DNA of 64,000 nucleotides from an uncultured Alphaproteobacteria bacterium (GTDB taxonomy: Bacteria > Pseudomonadota > Alphaproteobacteria > Rhodobacterales > Rhodobacteraceae). Positions 17,946 through 26,652 of this stretch are shown here, in pieces; the stretch's first letter is position 1, and every line of letters begins with the position of its first letter. The notes below the pieces were generated by a model that saw only the letters and a program-made list of their open reading frames with translations, ran no database searches and had not been told where the DNA came from. The position numbers and the translations under genes are program-made. The stretch spans positions 62,001-126,000 of the forward strand of contig CACGMO010000002.1 in NCBI GenBank assembly GCA_902574225.1, written 5' to 3'.

Positions 17946-18623
17946 ATGGAAGAGATAAAACTGTCAAATAAAGGAAACGCCTTAATAAAATTGTACGAAG
18001 AAATGGCAGCGAAAGGCATCGATAGGGTAGACGGAATTAGAAAAGAAAAAGTCTATAATGATTTTCAACTAAGGAAATTCAGGCATATATGTAAACATCA
18101 AATCTCTAATGAGAAAATAAAGACAATTTTAGATTATGGTGGAGGAGGCTCAGATTGGGACGCTCCTGGTTTTGACACAGAAACAAAACAGTCTGCAAAG
18201 CAATTTTTTCAAATACAGAGTGTGCATACCTTTGAACCTGCAAGAGGTTTAATGGAAAAAAAGAAGGCTGACTGTGTGGTGTGTATGGATGTCCTTGAGC
18301 ATATTTTTATTGAAGATATTCCAAAAGTCGTAAGCGAATTATTTGCTCTTTCAAAAAAATTGCTAGTTGTTAATGTGGCATGCTATAAGGCTGCCGCTTT
18401 ACTTCCAAATGGAGAAAACGCTCATATTACTGTTAGAGGTGCCGACTGGTGGAAGGGAGTTTTCGATGTAGTTTCAAGTAATTATATAGATATTGAAGTA
18501 CTTTTAATCTGTTCAAACACTTTTTCCTCGGGAGTAATTTTCAAAAGTTTCAAGTTTGGTGATTGGGCGGCAACGGAGGGGTATACAACCAATATGAGTT
18601 TTCAAACTTTTCAACCAAGCTGA
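17946..18623 (+). CDS. Class I SAM-dependent methyltransferase, substrate unknown
   Basis: 225 residues. Motif I reads ILDYGGGGSDWD at about residue 62, and a later ADCVVCMDVLEHI segment at about residue 110 matches the D-V-L-E-H motif of small-molecule and quinone/sugar methyltransferases (Methyltransf_11/23 type). The N-terminal 50 residues are helical and basic; the C-terminus is not recognised. A good AGGGAAG ribosome binding site precedes the ATG. The neighbours (glutathione-linked cluster before, crotonase after) do not fix a substrate. Confidence 0.75.
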   Translation: MEEIKLSNKGNALIKLYEEMAAKGIDRVDGIRKEKVYNDFQLRKFRHICKHQISNEKIKTILDYGGGGSDWDAPGFDTETKQSAKQFFQIQSVHTFEPARGLMEKKKADCVVCMDVLEHIFIEDIPKVVSELFALSKKLLVVNVACYKAAALLPNGENAHITVRGADWWKGVFDVVSSNYIDIEVLLICSNTFSSGVIFKSFKFGDWAATEGYTTNMSFQTFQPS

Positions 18624-18734
18624 TTTTAAAGATTTTTTCATTCAGGACAAAGCCGCTCATATTTAATTTAACTTTTATGAAATTGCAGCTTTTGTATGAT
18701 ATTCATGTAAAATAAATCGGATTGGGAGAATGTT

Positions 18735-19553
18735 ATGTCTGTAAGGGTTGAAAAAAACAAAGGGGTGTGGACGATAATTCATTCTCGTCCAGAGAGTAGA
18801 AATGCAATGGATCCATTAAGTGCTGATCAGTTAACAGATGCTTTTTTAGAATTTAATAATAGCAAAGATGGAAAAGTTGCAGTTTTTTGGGGCGAAGGAG
18901 GAGCTTTTTGTGCAGGTTGGGATTTGAAATTTGCGTCAGCTTTGAATAAAGATGACCCTTTGAAAGCGCTAGATATTGATTTAGATGAACAGGTTTTAAG
19001 AGATAATAATTTGCTACCTAGGGGACCTATGGGTCCGAGTCGTCTTAACCTTAAAAAACCTGTGATTGGGGCAATAGCTGGACCGGCTGTAGCAGGTGGG
19101 ATGGAATTAGCTTTATGGTGTGATTTCCGAGTAATGGAGGTGTCCTCTTATTTCGGTGTTTATTGTAGAAGGTGGGGAATACCCTTGATAGACGGAGGTA
19201 CCATAAGGCTACCAAGAATTGTTGGGCGTGGCCGCGCTTTGGAAATTATTTTGACAGGACGGCAAGTTAAGGCAAAAGAGTGCTTGGCTTTGGGTCTTTG
19301 TGAATATATTGTAAAAAATGATCAATCCAGACATAAAGCAGAGGAATTAGCACATCAGATTGCAAAATTTCCTCAAATTTGCCTGCAGGCAGATAGAAGG
19401 TCAGTTTATGCTCAAGAAGGGCTTTCAATGATAGACGCACTTAAACAAGAATGGTTTAATGGGAAAAAAGCTTTATCAGAAGAGGGTTTGAATGGAGCTA
19501 AAAACTTCAAAAAAGGTTTTGGGAGGCATGGAGACTTTGATAAACTGCGTTAA
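18735..19553 (+). CDS. Crotonase/enoyl-CoA hydratase-family protein
   Basis: 272 residues: RPESRNAMDPLSADQL, GGAFCAGWDLKFAS (first oxyanion loop), GAIAGPAVAGGMELALWCDFRV (second oxyanion loop), FGVYCRRWGIPLIDGGTIRLPRIVG and ALEIILTGRQVKA. The block YCRRWGIPLIDGGT replaces the classical Glu-bearing PE-V/I-xxG motif, marking a crotonase subgroup whose reaction is not established; the second Glu (ALEII) is present. GGGAGA lies at a proper distance before the ATG. It may act with the following aminotransferase, but this rests only on adjacency. Confidence 0.82.
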   Translation: MSVRVEKNKGVWTIIHSRPESRNAMDPLSADQLTDAFLEFNNSKDGKVAVFWGEGGAFCAGWDLKFASALNKDDPLKALDIDLDEQVLRDNNLLPRGPMGPSRLNLKKPVIGAIAGPAVAGGMELALWCDFRVMEVSSYFGVYCRRWGIPLIDGGTIRLPRIVGRGRALEIILTGRQVKAKECLALGLCEYIVKNDQSRHKAEELAHQIAKFPQICLQADRRSVYAQEGLSMIDALKQEWFNGKKALSEEGLNGAKNFKKGFGRHGDFDKLR

Positions 19554-19638
19554 GGAAACAAATATATAATTTTCTTAATTGCTAGAGATTAAAATTTTCT
19601 GGTATATATATTAGGTATAAATGGGAGATTATTGAATT

Positions 19639-20763
19639 ATGGCGCTTTTACAGAATATTGATCCAGACGGATTGTTTGAGTACTCTGTGGTATTTACAGA
19701 TAGATCATTAAATCATATGTCTCAAAACTTTCAGTTGGTGATGAGAAGTCTTTCTAAGAAACTTAAGCAAGTTTACGGTTCAGAAGGAGTAGCTCTTATT
19801 CCAGGCGGGGGTACATTTGGAATGGAAGCGATAGCCAGGCAGTTTGCTAACGATCAAAACGTTCTTGTGATCAGGAATGGATGGTTCAGTTTTCGCTGGA
19901 GTCAGATTTTTTCAAAGGGTAACATTACATCAAATGTTAAGGTTTTGAATGCTTCACCAACTTTTGAAAATTTTCAAGCACCTTTTAAACCTGTATCTCT
20001 TGATGAAATAACACGATATATTTATGAAAATAAACCATCCGTTGTTTTTGCACCACACGTGGAAACTTCGGCTGGAATTATTCTGCCAGATGAATATCTT
20101 AAGGGCATATCAAATGCTGTTCATTCTTCTGGTGGTATATTTGTTTTAGATTGCGTCGCTTCAGGCGCAGCGTGGGTCGATATGAAAACCACTGGAGTTG
20201 ATGTTTTACTAACAGCTCCCCAAAAAGGGTGGTCGGCATCACCCTGTGCAGGTGTTGTCATGCTCAGCGAAAATGCAATTAACGTGATGGAGAAAACTGA
20301 GAGCTCAAGCTTTAGCTGTGATTTAAAGAAATGGTTCGGAATTATGAACGCCTATGAGAATAATGGGCACGCATATCATACAACAATGCCTACTGACTCA
20401 CTTGTAAAGTTTGAAAAAACAGTAAAAGAAACTGAGGATTTTGGTTTTGAAAATGCGAGAGATCAACAAAACTACATCGGAAATTCAATTAGAGCTTTGT
20501 TGGAAAGTAAGGGCTTTAAAAGCGTGGCGGCAGATGGGTTTAAGGCTACGAGCGTTATTGTGAGTTATACAGAAAATGACTCGTTTCAAAATGGTAAGAT
20601 ATTTGCGGAGAATGGGATGCAAATAGCAGCAGGTGTACCCTTAGAGTGTGGTGAAGGGAACGATTTCAAGACTTTCAGGCTAGGTCTCTTTGGTTTAGAT
20701 AAACTTAAAAACCCTGATAGAACTATCTCTAATTTCGAAGATGTATTAGAAAAAATTTGCTAG
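19639..20763 (+). CDS. Class V-fold PLP-dependent aminotransferase
   Basis: 374 residues. ALIPGGGTFGMEAIARQF and VIRNGWFSFRW match the phosphate-binding and early fold of alanine/serine-glyoxylate aminotransferase-like proteins; HVETSAGIILPDEYL, VLDCVASGAAWVDM (Asp that contacts the pyridine nitrogen) and APQKGWSASPCAGVV (Schiff-base lysine) complete the active site. The C-terminal FKTFRLGLFGLDKL carries the carboxylate-binding Arg. Substrate pair unknown. GGGAGA precedes the ATG by a suitable distance. Convergent with the next gene at a 12-base gap. Confidence 0.85.
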   Translation: MALLQNIDPDGLFEYSVVFTDRSLNHMSQNFQLVMRSLSKKLKQVYGSEGVALIPGGGTFGMEAIARQFANDQNVLVIRNGWFSFRWSQIFSKGNITSNVKVLNASPTFENFQAPFKPVSLDEITRYIYENKPSVVFAPHVETSAGIILPDEYLKGISNAVHSSGGIFVLDCVASGAAWVDMKTTGVDVLLTAPQKGWSASPCAGVVMLSENAINVMEKTESSSFSCDLKKWFGIMNAYENNGHAYHTTMPTDSLVKFEKTVKETEDFGFENARDQQNYIGNSIRALLESKGFKSVAADGFKATSVIVSYTENDSFQNGKIFAENGMQIAAGVPLECGEGNDFKTFRLGLFGLDKLKNPDRTISNFEDVLEKIC

Positions 20764-20774
20764 GCAAAATGATT

Positions 20775-21191
20775 TCATTCGTCTTTTTTGCCCTCGGAGG
20801 ATGAAAAGGCCTCTCTCATTGATTTCATCACGCTGTCCATTCTGGGATTACGATCGCAATCTGAAGTCATAACCATTTCTTCTTCTGCTCTTTGTATTTC
20901 ACCATCATATCTGAATTGAGGAAAGTTTGGAGACATCCATAGCCTTAGAGGAGCATTTCTTTTGGTGCGTAAAACGGCAATTTTACCATAAAATGGCGTT
21001 TTTATTTTAGTGCTCTCATCCAGCACAACAAATGCATCATCAGTAATTGAACACTTATTTTCAAGAGAAACCCTCACTCTAATAACTTCTTCATCTTGGA
21101 ATTCTTTAAAAACTTTTGGGAGCAGGAAAAATCCGCCCACGGATATAATAACAATACAACCTAAAACAAACGAAACTTCTTTATACTTCAT
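20775..21191 (-). CDS. Hypothetical single-pass membrane-anchored protein
   Basis: 138 residues, not recognised. A positively charged start MKYKEVSF leads into one hydrophobic segment (VLGCIVIISVGGFFLLPKVF), then about 110 polar residues with KTPFYGKIAVLRTKRNAP and a charged C-terminal tail rich in Glu/Ser/Lys. It is probably anchored in the inner membrane with a periplasmic domain. The open frame extends to a TTG at 21203, but the ATG at 21191 has GGTGA just upstream and begins the likely signal anchor. It follows the P1 peptidase gene on the same strand. Confidence 0.6.
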   Translation of the reverse strand: MKYKEVSFVLGCIVIISVGGFFLLPKVFKEFQDEEVIRVRVSLENKCSITDDAFVVLDESTKIKTPFYGKIAVLRTKRNAPLRLWMSPNFPQFRYDGEIQRAEEEMVMTSDCDRNPRMDSVMKSMREAFSSSEGKKDE

Positions 21192-21214
21192 ACTTTTCAC
21201 CAACTTTTATTATA

Positions 21215-22201
21215 CTAAGTTTTTAAGTCAGCCCAACAAGCCAGCTTGTCGCCCCTTTTTTTTCTCGCAGCTTTAATTGCACTTCCTACAGCTTGAGTTA
21301 TGCATAGAGCACTCAGCTGACATACTAGCATAAGATCTTTGTCCTTACTATATATGGGCTGTGTTCCCGATGTAGCAGAAAAAATAATATCTCCATCAAA
21401 GGGGGTATGGCTAGGTTCAATTGCTCTAGCTATTCCCGAATGAGCAGCTGTTGCTATCCGGTTCAGGTCACTTTTATTAAAATTTAAGTTTGTACAAACT
21501 ATAGCTAAAGTGGTGGCTTCACCTTTAAGAAGCTTAGTAGAGTTAATTAAGGAGCTCGTTAGAGGTTTTTCAAAATGATCCTTGTTCGCACCATAAAAAT
21601 CTGAGTAAAGAATGTTGGTTCCAGGAAAACAAGGAGATCCAACTGAATTAACTGCTACGATGGCTCCCACTTTTAATCTATCACCGTAAAACAATGAAGC
21701 AGTTCCTAACCCGCCTTTGAAAACACTTGTAGTTGCTCCACAGCCTGCGCCTACCGAGCCGATTTCAAATTTTTCAGAGATATTTAAAAAAGCACTTTGG
21801 CCAAGACCACGATAGGGATTTATTTTCCAATCTTTAAAACCCCCATTTTTAAGATCAAAAAGAATTGCACTAGGTACAATAGGAATTTTAATCGATCCAG
21901 TATCAAAACCACGGTTTCGATTTTTCAGACAATCCATTACCCCACTGGAAGCGTCCAAACCGAATGCAGATCCTCCAGCAAGTACAATTCCATCAATATT
22001 ATCGACTATTTTATCTGGTGATAATAAATCTGTTTCTTTCGTACCTGGTGCTCCCCCCAAAATACTAACGCTTGCTCTAAATGAAGTTGATCGTGTTAAA
22101 ACAGTTACCCCGGACTTTAAATTGTCATCATGAGCATTGCCGACTAGGAAACCATCAATATCCGTGATCGAATTAGAGGGGCCATTAAAAAGCTTTTTCA
22201 T
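21215..22201 (-). CDS. P1-family (S58) aminopeptidase/amidase, DmpA-like
   Basis: 328 residues. ITDIDGFLVGNAHD, GVTVLTR, GGAPGTKETDLLSP, IVLAGGSAFGLDASSGVM, GSVGAGCGATT, GGLGTAS and VGAIVAVNSVGSP follow the order seen in the DmpA/P1 family, N-terminal-nucleophile-like hydrolases that cleave themselves into two chains. Substrates in the family range from D-amino-acid peptides to beta-peptides and amides; this one cannot be assigned. No signal peptide, so cytosolic. It lies 10 bases downstream of an SDR gene on the same strand and may share its transcript. Confidence 0.85.
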   Translation of the reverse strand: MKKLFNGPSNSITDIDGFLVGNAHDDNLKSGVTVLTRSTSFRASVSILGGAPGTKETDLLSPDKIVDNIDGIVLAGGSAFGLDASSGVMDCLKNRNRGFDTGSIKIPIVPSAILFDLKNGGFKDWKINPYRGLGQSAFLNISEKFEIGSVGAGCGATTSVFKGGLGTASLFYGDRLKVGAIVAVNSVGSPCFPGTNILYSDFYGANKDHFEKPLTSSLINSTKLLKGEATTLAIVCTNLNFNKSDLNRIATAAHSGIARAIEPSHTPFDGDIIFSATSGTQPIYSKDKDLMLVCQLSALCITQAVGSAIKAARKKRGDKLACWADLKT

Positions 22202-22211
22202 TTGGATCTAT

Positions 22212-22952
22212 TTATATTGTTCTCCCGCCATCAACCTCTAAATTAGCGCCCGTGATCATACTTGCTGAATCTGAACAGAGAAAAAGAGCTGCAGAAGCAA
22301 TATCTTCAGGCATAGAAAATCGACCCAATGGAATAGTAGAAAGAAATTTCCCTCTCATCTCAGGAGTATCTTCTCCCAAAAACGATTTCAGCAGAGGAGT
22401 TTCTCCAGCAACGGGGTTGATGACATTTACCCTTATTCCAAATGGTGCTAGCTCAACAGCCATAGTTTTCGATGCAAGTATCATCCACCCTTTCGATGAA
22501 TTATACCAATTTAGATTTGGTCTTGGAGAAACACCTGCAGTACTCGCAATATTTAGAATTACACCGCTTTTATTTTCTTTAAAATGGGGTACAAAATGCT
22601 TTGCTGTTAGGTAAACTGATTTGCAGTTTACGTTAAATACTCTATCAAATTCTTCCTCTTCTATGGTCTCCATGGGTGCAGGTAGATGGGTTGTGCCTGC
22701 ATTATTAACAACGATATCGATCTTTTCGTGCTCTTTAAAAATGTCGATTTTCATTTGTTCAACGCTTTTTGCGTTTGATACATCTACTTCCAAAGCATAT
22801 CCCCCTGAACCTTCAGCTACTTCGCGAGCACTATCGGCATCTATATCCGCGACAATGACTTTTGCTCCATTTTTTGCAAATAAATCAGCCATTGAAGCTC
22901 CAAATCCAGAACCTCCACCTGTTATAATTGCGGTTTTACCTTTTAGCTGCAT
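22212..22952 (-). CDS. Short-chain dehydrogenase/reductase (glucose/ribitol-type)
   Basis: 246 residues with the classical SDR plan: the TGGGSGFG cofactor motif, VADIDADSA (acidic residue after strand 2, favouring NAD), NNAG, catalytic Ser in ASTAG, YNSSKG (Tyr and Lys), and INPVAGETP. The substrate is unknown. The open frame reaches an ATG at 22967, but the internal AAGGGA six bases before the second ATG marks 22952 as the true start, directly before QLKGKTAIITGGGS. Followed by the P1 peptidase gene. Confidence 0.85.
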   Translation of the reverse strand: MQLKGKTAIITGGGSGFGASMADLFAKNGAKVIVADIDADSAREVAEGSGGYALEVDVSNAKSVEQMKIDIFKEHEKIDIVVNNAGTTHLPAPMETIEEEEFDRVFNVNCKSVYLTAKHFVPHFKENKSGVILNIASTAGVSPRPNLNWYNSSKGWMILASKTMAVELAPFGIRVNVINPVAGETPLLKSFLGEDTPEMRGKFLSTIPLGRFSMPEDIASAALFLCSDSASMITGANLEVDGGRTI

Positions 22953-23081
22953 GATTAATCCCTTCATTTAAAATCTAAACACTATTGTAATTTACTTTTA
23001 CTTAAAAATAAAATTGAGATTTACTGTTACATATTCTCATTAGTTATTTACAAAATACGAAATACAACTATTGCTTTATTT

Positions 23082-23939
23082 ATGAAAAACGATGTTGCTC
23101 GAGACATATCCTATGCTACTTCAGCTAATGGTTTAATGGGTCAATTATTTATTCGATCTATAGAAAACATTACTGGAAGGATTGCCTTAATAAAAAGAGC
23201 AAGGGATTATGACATAGAAGTGGCCCAAGGTCGTAATTTTTGGGAGGTCATGGTTGAGAGATATAATATAAAAATTAATTTAATTAAGGGGTCTCTTGAG
23301 GATATACCTAAAAAAGGACCAGTAGTTATTGTCTCCAACCATCCTTTTGGTATTCTGGATGGGTTGCTCCTTGGGTATATTTTATCGAAGACACGGAATG
23401 ATTTTAAAATAATCGCTAATAGAGTTTTTAGGAAAGCAAAAGATCTTGATGAGGTAGTTCTTCCTATAAGTTTTGAAGAAAATAGAGAGGGTAATCTTCA
23501 GAATATAAATACGAGGAATGAGGCTATTCGATTTCTAAAAGGGGGTGGTATTGTTGGAATTTTTCCTGGTGGCACGGTGGCAACTTCAGCAAAGCTTTTT
23601 AGTCATCCTCTAGATCCCTTTTGGAAAAGATTTACATCGAAACTTATCTTGAAATCTGGTGCCACTGTCGTTCCAATTTTTTTTGGAGGTAGTAATAGTA
23701 GGCTGTTTCAAATCGCAAGTCATATTAGCTATAATTTAAGAATGGCTCTTTTAATTAGAGAGTTTGGTAGAAAAGTTGATAGGAAGGTCGATGTTGCTAT
23801 TGGAAAAAAAATAGGTTCAGAATATCTGCAAAGATATTCTAAAGATCTTGATGGTATGATGGGATATCTGAGAGTTCAGTCCTACTTGCTTTCAAATGAT
23901 CCTAACCAATCATTTGAAAATGGTTTATTTTTAGGATAA
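23082..23939 (+). CDS. Lysophospholipid acyltransferase-family protein (PlsC/OlsA-like)
   Basis: 285 residues of the LPLAT superfamily. VVIVSNHPFGILDG contains the catalytic H with the aspartate six positions on, a spacing seen in the OlsA/hemolysin-associated branch; GIVGIFPGGTVATS is the second substrate block and ATVVPIFFGGSNSR the third. The enzyme would move an acyl chain onto a lysophospholipid or lyso-ornithine lipid at the inner membrane. No obvious membrane span. Ten bases upstream of argC, probably co-transcribed by chance of packing. Confidence 0.82.
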   Translation: MKNDVARDISYATSANGLMGQLFIRSIENITGRIALIKRARDYDIEVAQGRNFWEVMVERYNIKINLIKGSLEDIPKKGPVVIVSNHPFGILDGLLLGYILSKTRNDFKIIANRVFRKAKDLDEVVLPISFEENREGNLQNINTRNEAIRFLKGGGIVGIFPGGTVATSAKLFSHPLDPFWKRFTSKLILKSGATVVPIFFGGSNSRLFQIASHISYNLRMALLIREFGRKVDRKVDVAIGKKIGSEYLQRYSKDLDGMMGYLRVQSYLLSNDPNQSFENGLFLG

Positions 23940-23948
23940 TTTGATGCC

Positions 23949-24992
23949 ATGGCAAATAATGTTAAAGATCCTATCTCAATTTCTATTATTGGTGGCAGTG
24001 GTTATACCGGTGCAGAACTTATACGTCTCGTTTCAAAACATCCTTATTTCCAGTTGTATCAAGTTGTAGCTAATAGAAACGCCGATAAAAAAATACAAGA
24101 TATATTCCCTCACCTAAGGCATTTGAATTTACCAGATTTCATAAACTTTGATCAAATGGATTTTGATAACGTAGATTTAATTTTTTGTGCTTTACCTCAC
24201 GCAACGAGCCAGGAGATCATCGTAAAAATTCCTGAAGGAAAAAAAATTATTGATCTATCGGCGGATTTTAGATTGGAAAGCATTGAGGAATATGAAAGAT
24301 GGTACGGAACAAAGCATACTGCGAATTCTCTACAAAAAAAAGCAGTTTATGGCTTAACAGAAATTTATAAAGAAAAAATAAAGGAAGGATCTTTGATTGC
24401 CTGCACTGGTTGTAATTCTGCTGCAACACTCTATCCCGTGCTTCCACTCTTGAATGAGGGAATTATTAATTGCGATAATTTAACAATTAATCTCGGCGCA
24501 GGAGTATCGGGTGCTGGTAGAGATGCAAGGCAAAATATTATTCATTCAGAAGTTTCTGAAGGTATAAAACCATACAATATTGGTAGACATAGGCATATCG
24601 CAGAATTAGAGCAAGAGTTTAAAAAAGCCACAAATAATAAAATTGATATAACATTTATCCCACACTTATTGCCTCAAAATAGAGGAGTTCTTGTATCCAT
24701 ACCCATAGATTCACCTGCTTCCATGGTTCATAAAACACTGAAAGAGTTTTACAGTAATGCCCCTTTTATAATTATTTTGCCTATTGAAGAAATACCGGCC
24801 ACCCAACATGTTAGAGGCTCAAATTTTTGCCATATTGGTGTCATTTCAGATCATAATAAAAATAGAAGTGTCGTTATTTCAGTTCTAGATAACTTGATAA
24901 AGGGCTCCGCTGGTCAAGCTATTCAGAACGCTAATATAATGTTTGACTTTGACGAGACATCTGGTCTACTGGAAAGCCCAATTTTTCCTTGA
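23949..24992 (+). CDS. argC: N-acetyl-gamma-glutamyl-phosphate reductase
   Basis: NADPH-dependent third step of arginine synthesis. 347 residues, type 1 length. ISIIGGSGYTGAELIRLVSKHP is the nucleotide-binding start; LIFCALPHATSQE, IIDLSADFRLE, YGLTEIY, and a C-terminal HIAELEQE with the active-site His follow. The catalytic cysteine is present but its surroundings read TGCNSAAT rather than the usual GCYPTA. Joins ccmE with a one-base gap, an order (argC-ccmE) known in alphaproteobacteria. Confidence 0.93.
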   Translation: MANNVKDPISISIIGGSGYTGAELIRLVSKHPYFQLYQVVANRNADKKIQDIFPHLRHLNLPDFINFDQMDFDNVDLIFCALPHATSQEIIVKIPEGKKIIDLSADFRLESIEEYERWYGTKHTANSLQKKAVYGLTEIYKEKIKEGSLIACTGCNSAATLYPVLPLLNEGIINCDNLTINLGAGVSGAGRDARQNIIHSEVSEGIKPYNIGRHRHIAELEQEFKKATNNKIDITFIPHLLPQNRGVLVSIPIDSPASMVHKTLKEFYSNAPFIIILPIEEIPATQHVRGSNFCHIGVISDHNKNRSVVISVLDNLIKGSAGQAIQNANIMFDFDETSGLLESPIFP

Positions 24993-24993
24993 A

Positions 24994-25419
24994 ATGAGCA
25001 AATATAATAAAAAAAAAATACGGATAATGTTTATTTCGTTCGGAATGATTGTTTTGACAATAACAACCATCATATTGTTAAATGCATTTAGATCAGGCAT
25101 TGAATTTTATAAATCTCCCACGCAGCTACTTGAGTTGAAAGATGATACAATTAAGTTACGGGTCGGTGGTCTAGTGATGAGAAATAGTATCAAAAGTACA
25201 GGCGTAGACGTCTTATTTGTAATAACAGATGGTACTAACGAAATTAAAGTTAAATATACTGGAGTATTACCTGACCTTTTTGCTGAAGGGCGAGGAGTGA
25301 TCGTTAGAGGTAAATTGAAAGAAAATGTTTTTGTAGCGTCCCAAGTATTAGCCAAGCATGACGAAAAATATATGCCTCGTGAACTCCAAAAAACTTTGAA
25401 TAGCGATTACTCTAATTAG
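24994..25419 (+). CDS. ccmE: Cytochrome c maturation heme chaperone CcmE
   Basis: Holds heme covalently in the periplasm before transfer to apocytochromes c. 141 residues: a cytoplasmic basic tail, one N-terminal membrane anchor (IMFISFGMIVLTITTIILL), the OB-fold core (LRVGGLVMRNSI, VKYTGVLPDLFAEGRGVIVRGKL) and the heme-linking histidine in LAKHDEKYMP. The open frame runs upstream into argC, but MSKYNKKKIRI is the sensible start, one base after the argC stop. The usual downstream ccmF/ccmH genes are absent; the next gene is on the other strand. Confidence 0.93.
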   Translation: MSKYNKKKIRIMFISFGMIVLTITTIILLNAFRSGIEFYKSPTQLLELKDDTIKLRVGGLVMRNSIKSTGVDVLFVITDGTNEIKVKYTGVLPDLFAEGRGVIVRGKLKENVFVASQVLAKHDEKYMPRELQKTLNSDYSN

Positions 25420-25422
25420 TAG

Positions 25423-26583
25423 TCAATTTTTTATAAAAAGTGATGATAAAATTGTTACAGCTCCTACGAGAATAAGCATGCTGACCAATGCCAAAATGGG
25501 GTCACTATTTTCGATGTTCCAACCCAACACACCACTTGAGATTGCTGATGTAGTGACCATTAAAGCTGAACTTATACCAGAGGCACTTCCAGCTAAACTG
25601 GGAACTGCCTGAATAATCGCAGTATTTGCAATAGGCCATATTATTCCTGTTCCAAAAGCCATGATTATCATTGGTACAAAAAAAGCCAACTGATGCCCAT
25701 ATAAATTTGAAGTTAAAAATGATATGGATGGTCCAATCATTAATAGTAGCGACCCTAAAATTAAAAGAAGCCTTGTAGAAAATCGGTTTACTAGTTTTCC
25801 AACAATTATATTGCCAGGTACAAATCCTAAAGGCATTAAGGCAAGCAGCATTCCAATTTGTGATGGAGATAGACCATATACTTCTGCTGCAACGAAAGGG
25901 GCTCCTACAAAAAATATTCCAAATATTGAAAAACTAAACGCAGAGACCAAAGTCGGAGGCCAGAAGTTCATTGATGAAAGTAGCAATGGATAGGATTTTA
26001 TTTGGTTTATCATGCTGTCTGATTTATTTAAGTTTGTTTCTTTCAGATCAAAAATAATAAGAACAAAAAGAAAGAGACCCAGTGCTGTAAGAAAATTAAA
26101 AATTTGCATCGAGCCGAAATAATCGGAAATCAATCCCCCTAATAAGGGTCCTATAAGGGGCCCTATCGCCATTATGGTTGAAATATACCCAAACATAACA
26201 GTCGCCTTATTACCTTTATAAATATCTCCTACAATCACTCTGGCGAGCACCATTCCCGCGGCAGAAGAGGCTTGCAGAAATCGTAAAAAAAGAAATACAT
26301 ATATATTTTCAGAAAAATAAGATCCTAAAGAGGATAATATGAATATTATGAAAAAACCGATTGCAACTGGCCTTCGTCCAAAACGATCTGACAAAGGACC
26401 GGCAATTAAATTGACGATTGCGGCCCCTATTGAAAACGCAGAGACACTCAGTTGAATGGTTCTATAATCACTTGAAAAAATTATTCCTAAATCTGGTAGA
26501 GCTGGAACGATAATTACCTGTGCTAAAATATATACTCCAGCTATAGCGGATAAGGTAATATTGGTAGGAGTCGCATGCTTCAT
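25423..26583 (-). CDS. Bcr/CflA-type MFS multidrug transporter
   Basis: 386 residues, about 12 hydrophobic spans. VPALPDLGIIF near the first span, the loop-2/3 signature GPLSDRFGRRPVAIGF and ARVIVGDIY with IGPLIGPLLGGLISDYFG (motif C of H+ antiporters) place it with the Bcr/CflA drug:H+ antiporters of the inner membrane. The substrate is unknown. Convergent with ccmE with a three-base gap. A bacterial starvation-tolerant ocean lifestyle does not require it, so its role may be metabolite export. Confidence 0.87.
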   Translation of the reverse strand: MKHATPTNITLSAIAGVYILAQVIIVPALPDLGIIFSSDYRTIQLSVSAFSIGAAIVNLIAGPLSDRFGRRPVAIGFFIIFILSSLGSYFSENIYVFLFLRFLQASSAAGMVLARVIVGDIYKGNKATVMFGYISTIMAIGPLIGPLLGGLISDYFGSMQIFNFLTALGLFLFVLIIFDLKETNLNKSDSMINQIKSYPLLLSSMNFWPPTLVSAFSFSIFGIFFVGAPFVAAEVYGLSPSQIGMLLALMPLGFVPGNIIVGKLVNRFSTRLLLILGSLLLMIGPSISFLTSNLYGHQLAFFVPMIIMAFGTGIIWPIANTAIIQAVPSLAGSASGISSALMVTTSAISSGVLGWNIENSDPILALVSMLILVGAVTILSSLFIKN

Positions 26584-26652
26584 TTACAAAAGTTCTTTTT
26601 TTAAACTGTTCATTCGATAGCATAATATAAAGGGAAGTAAAGCTTTGATTGG

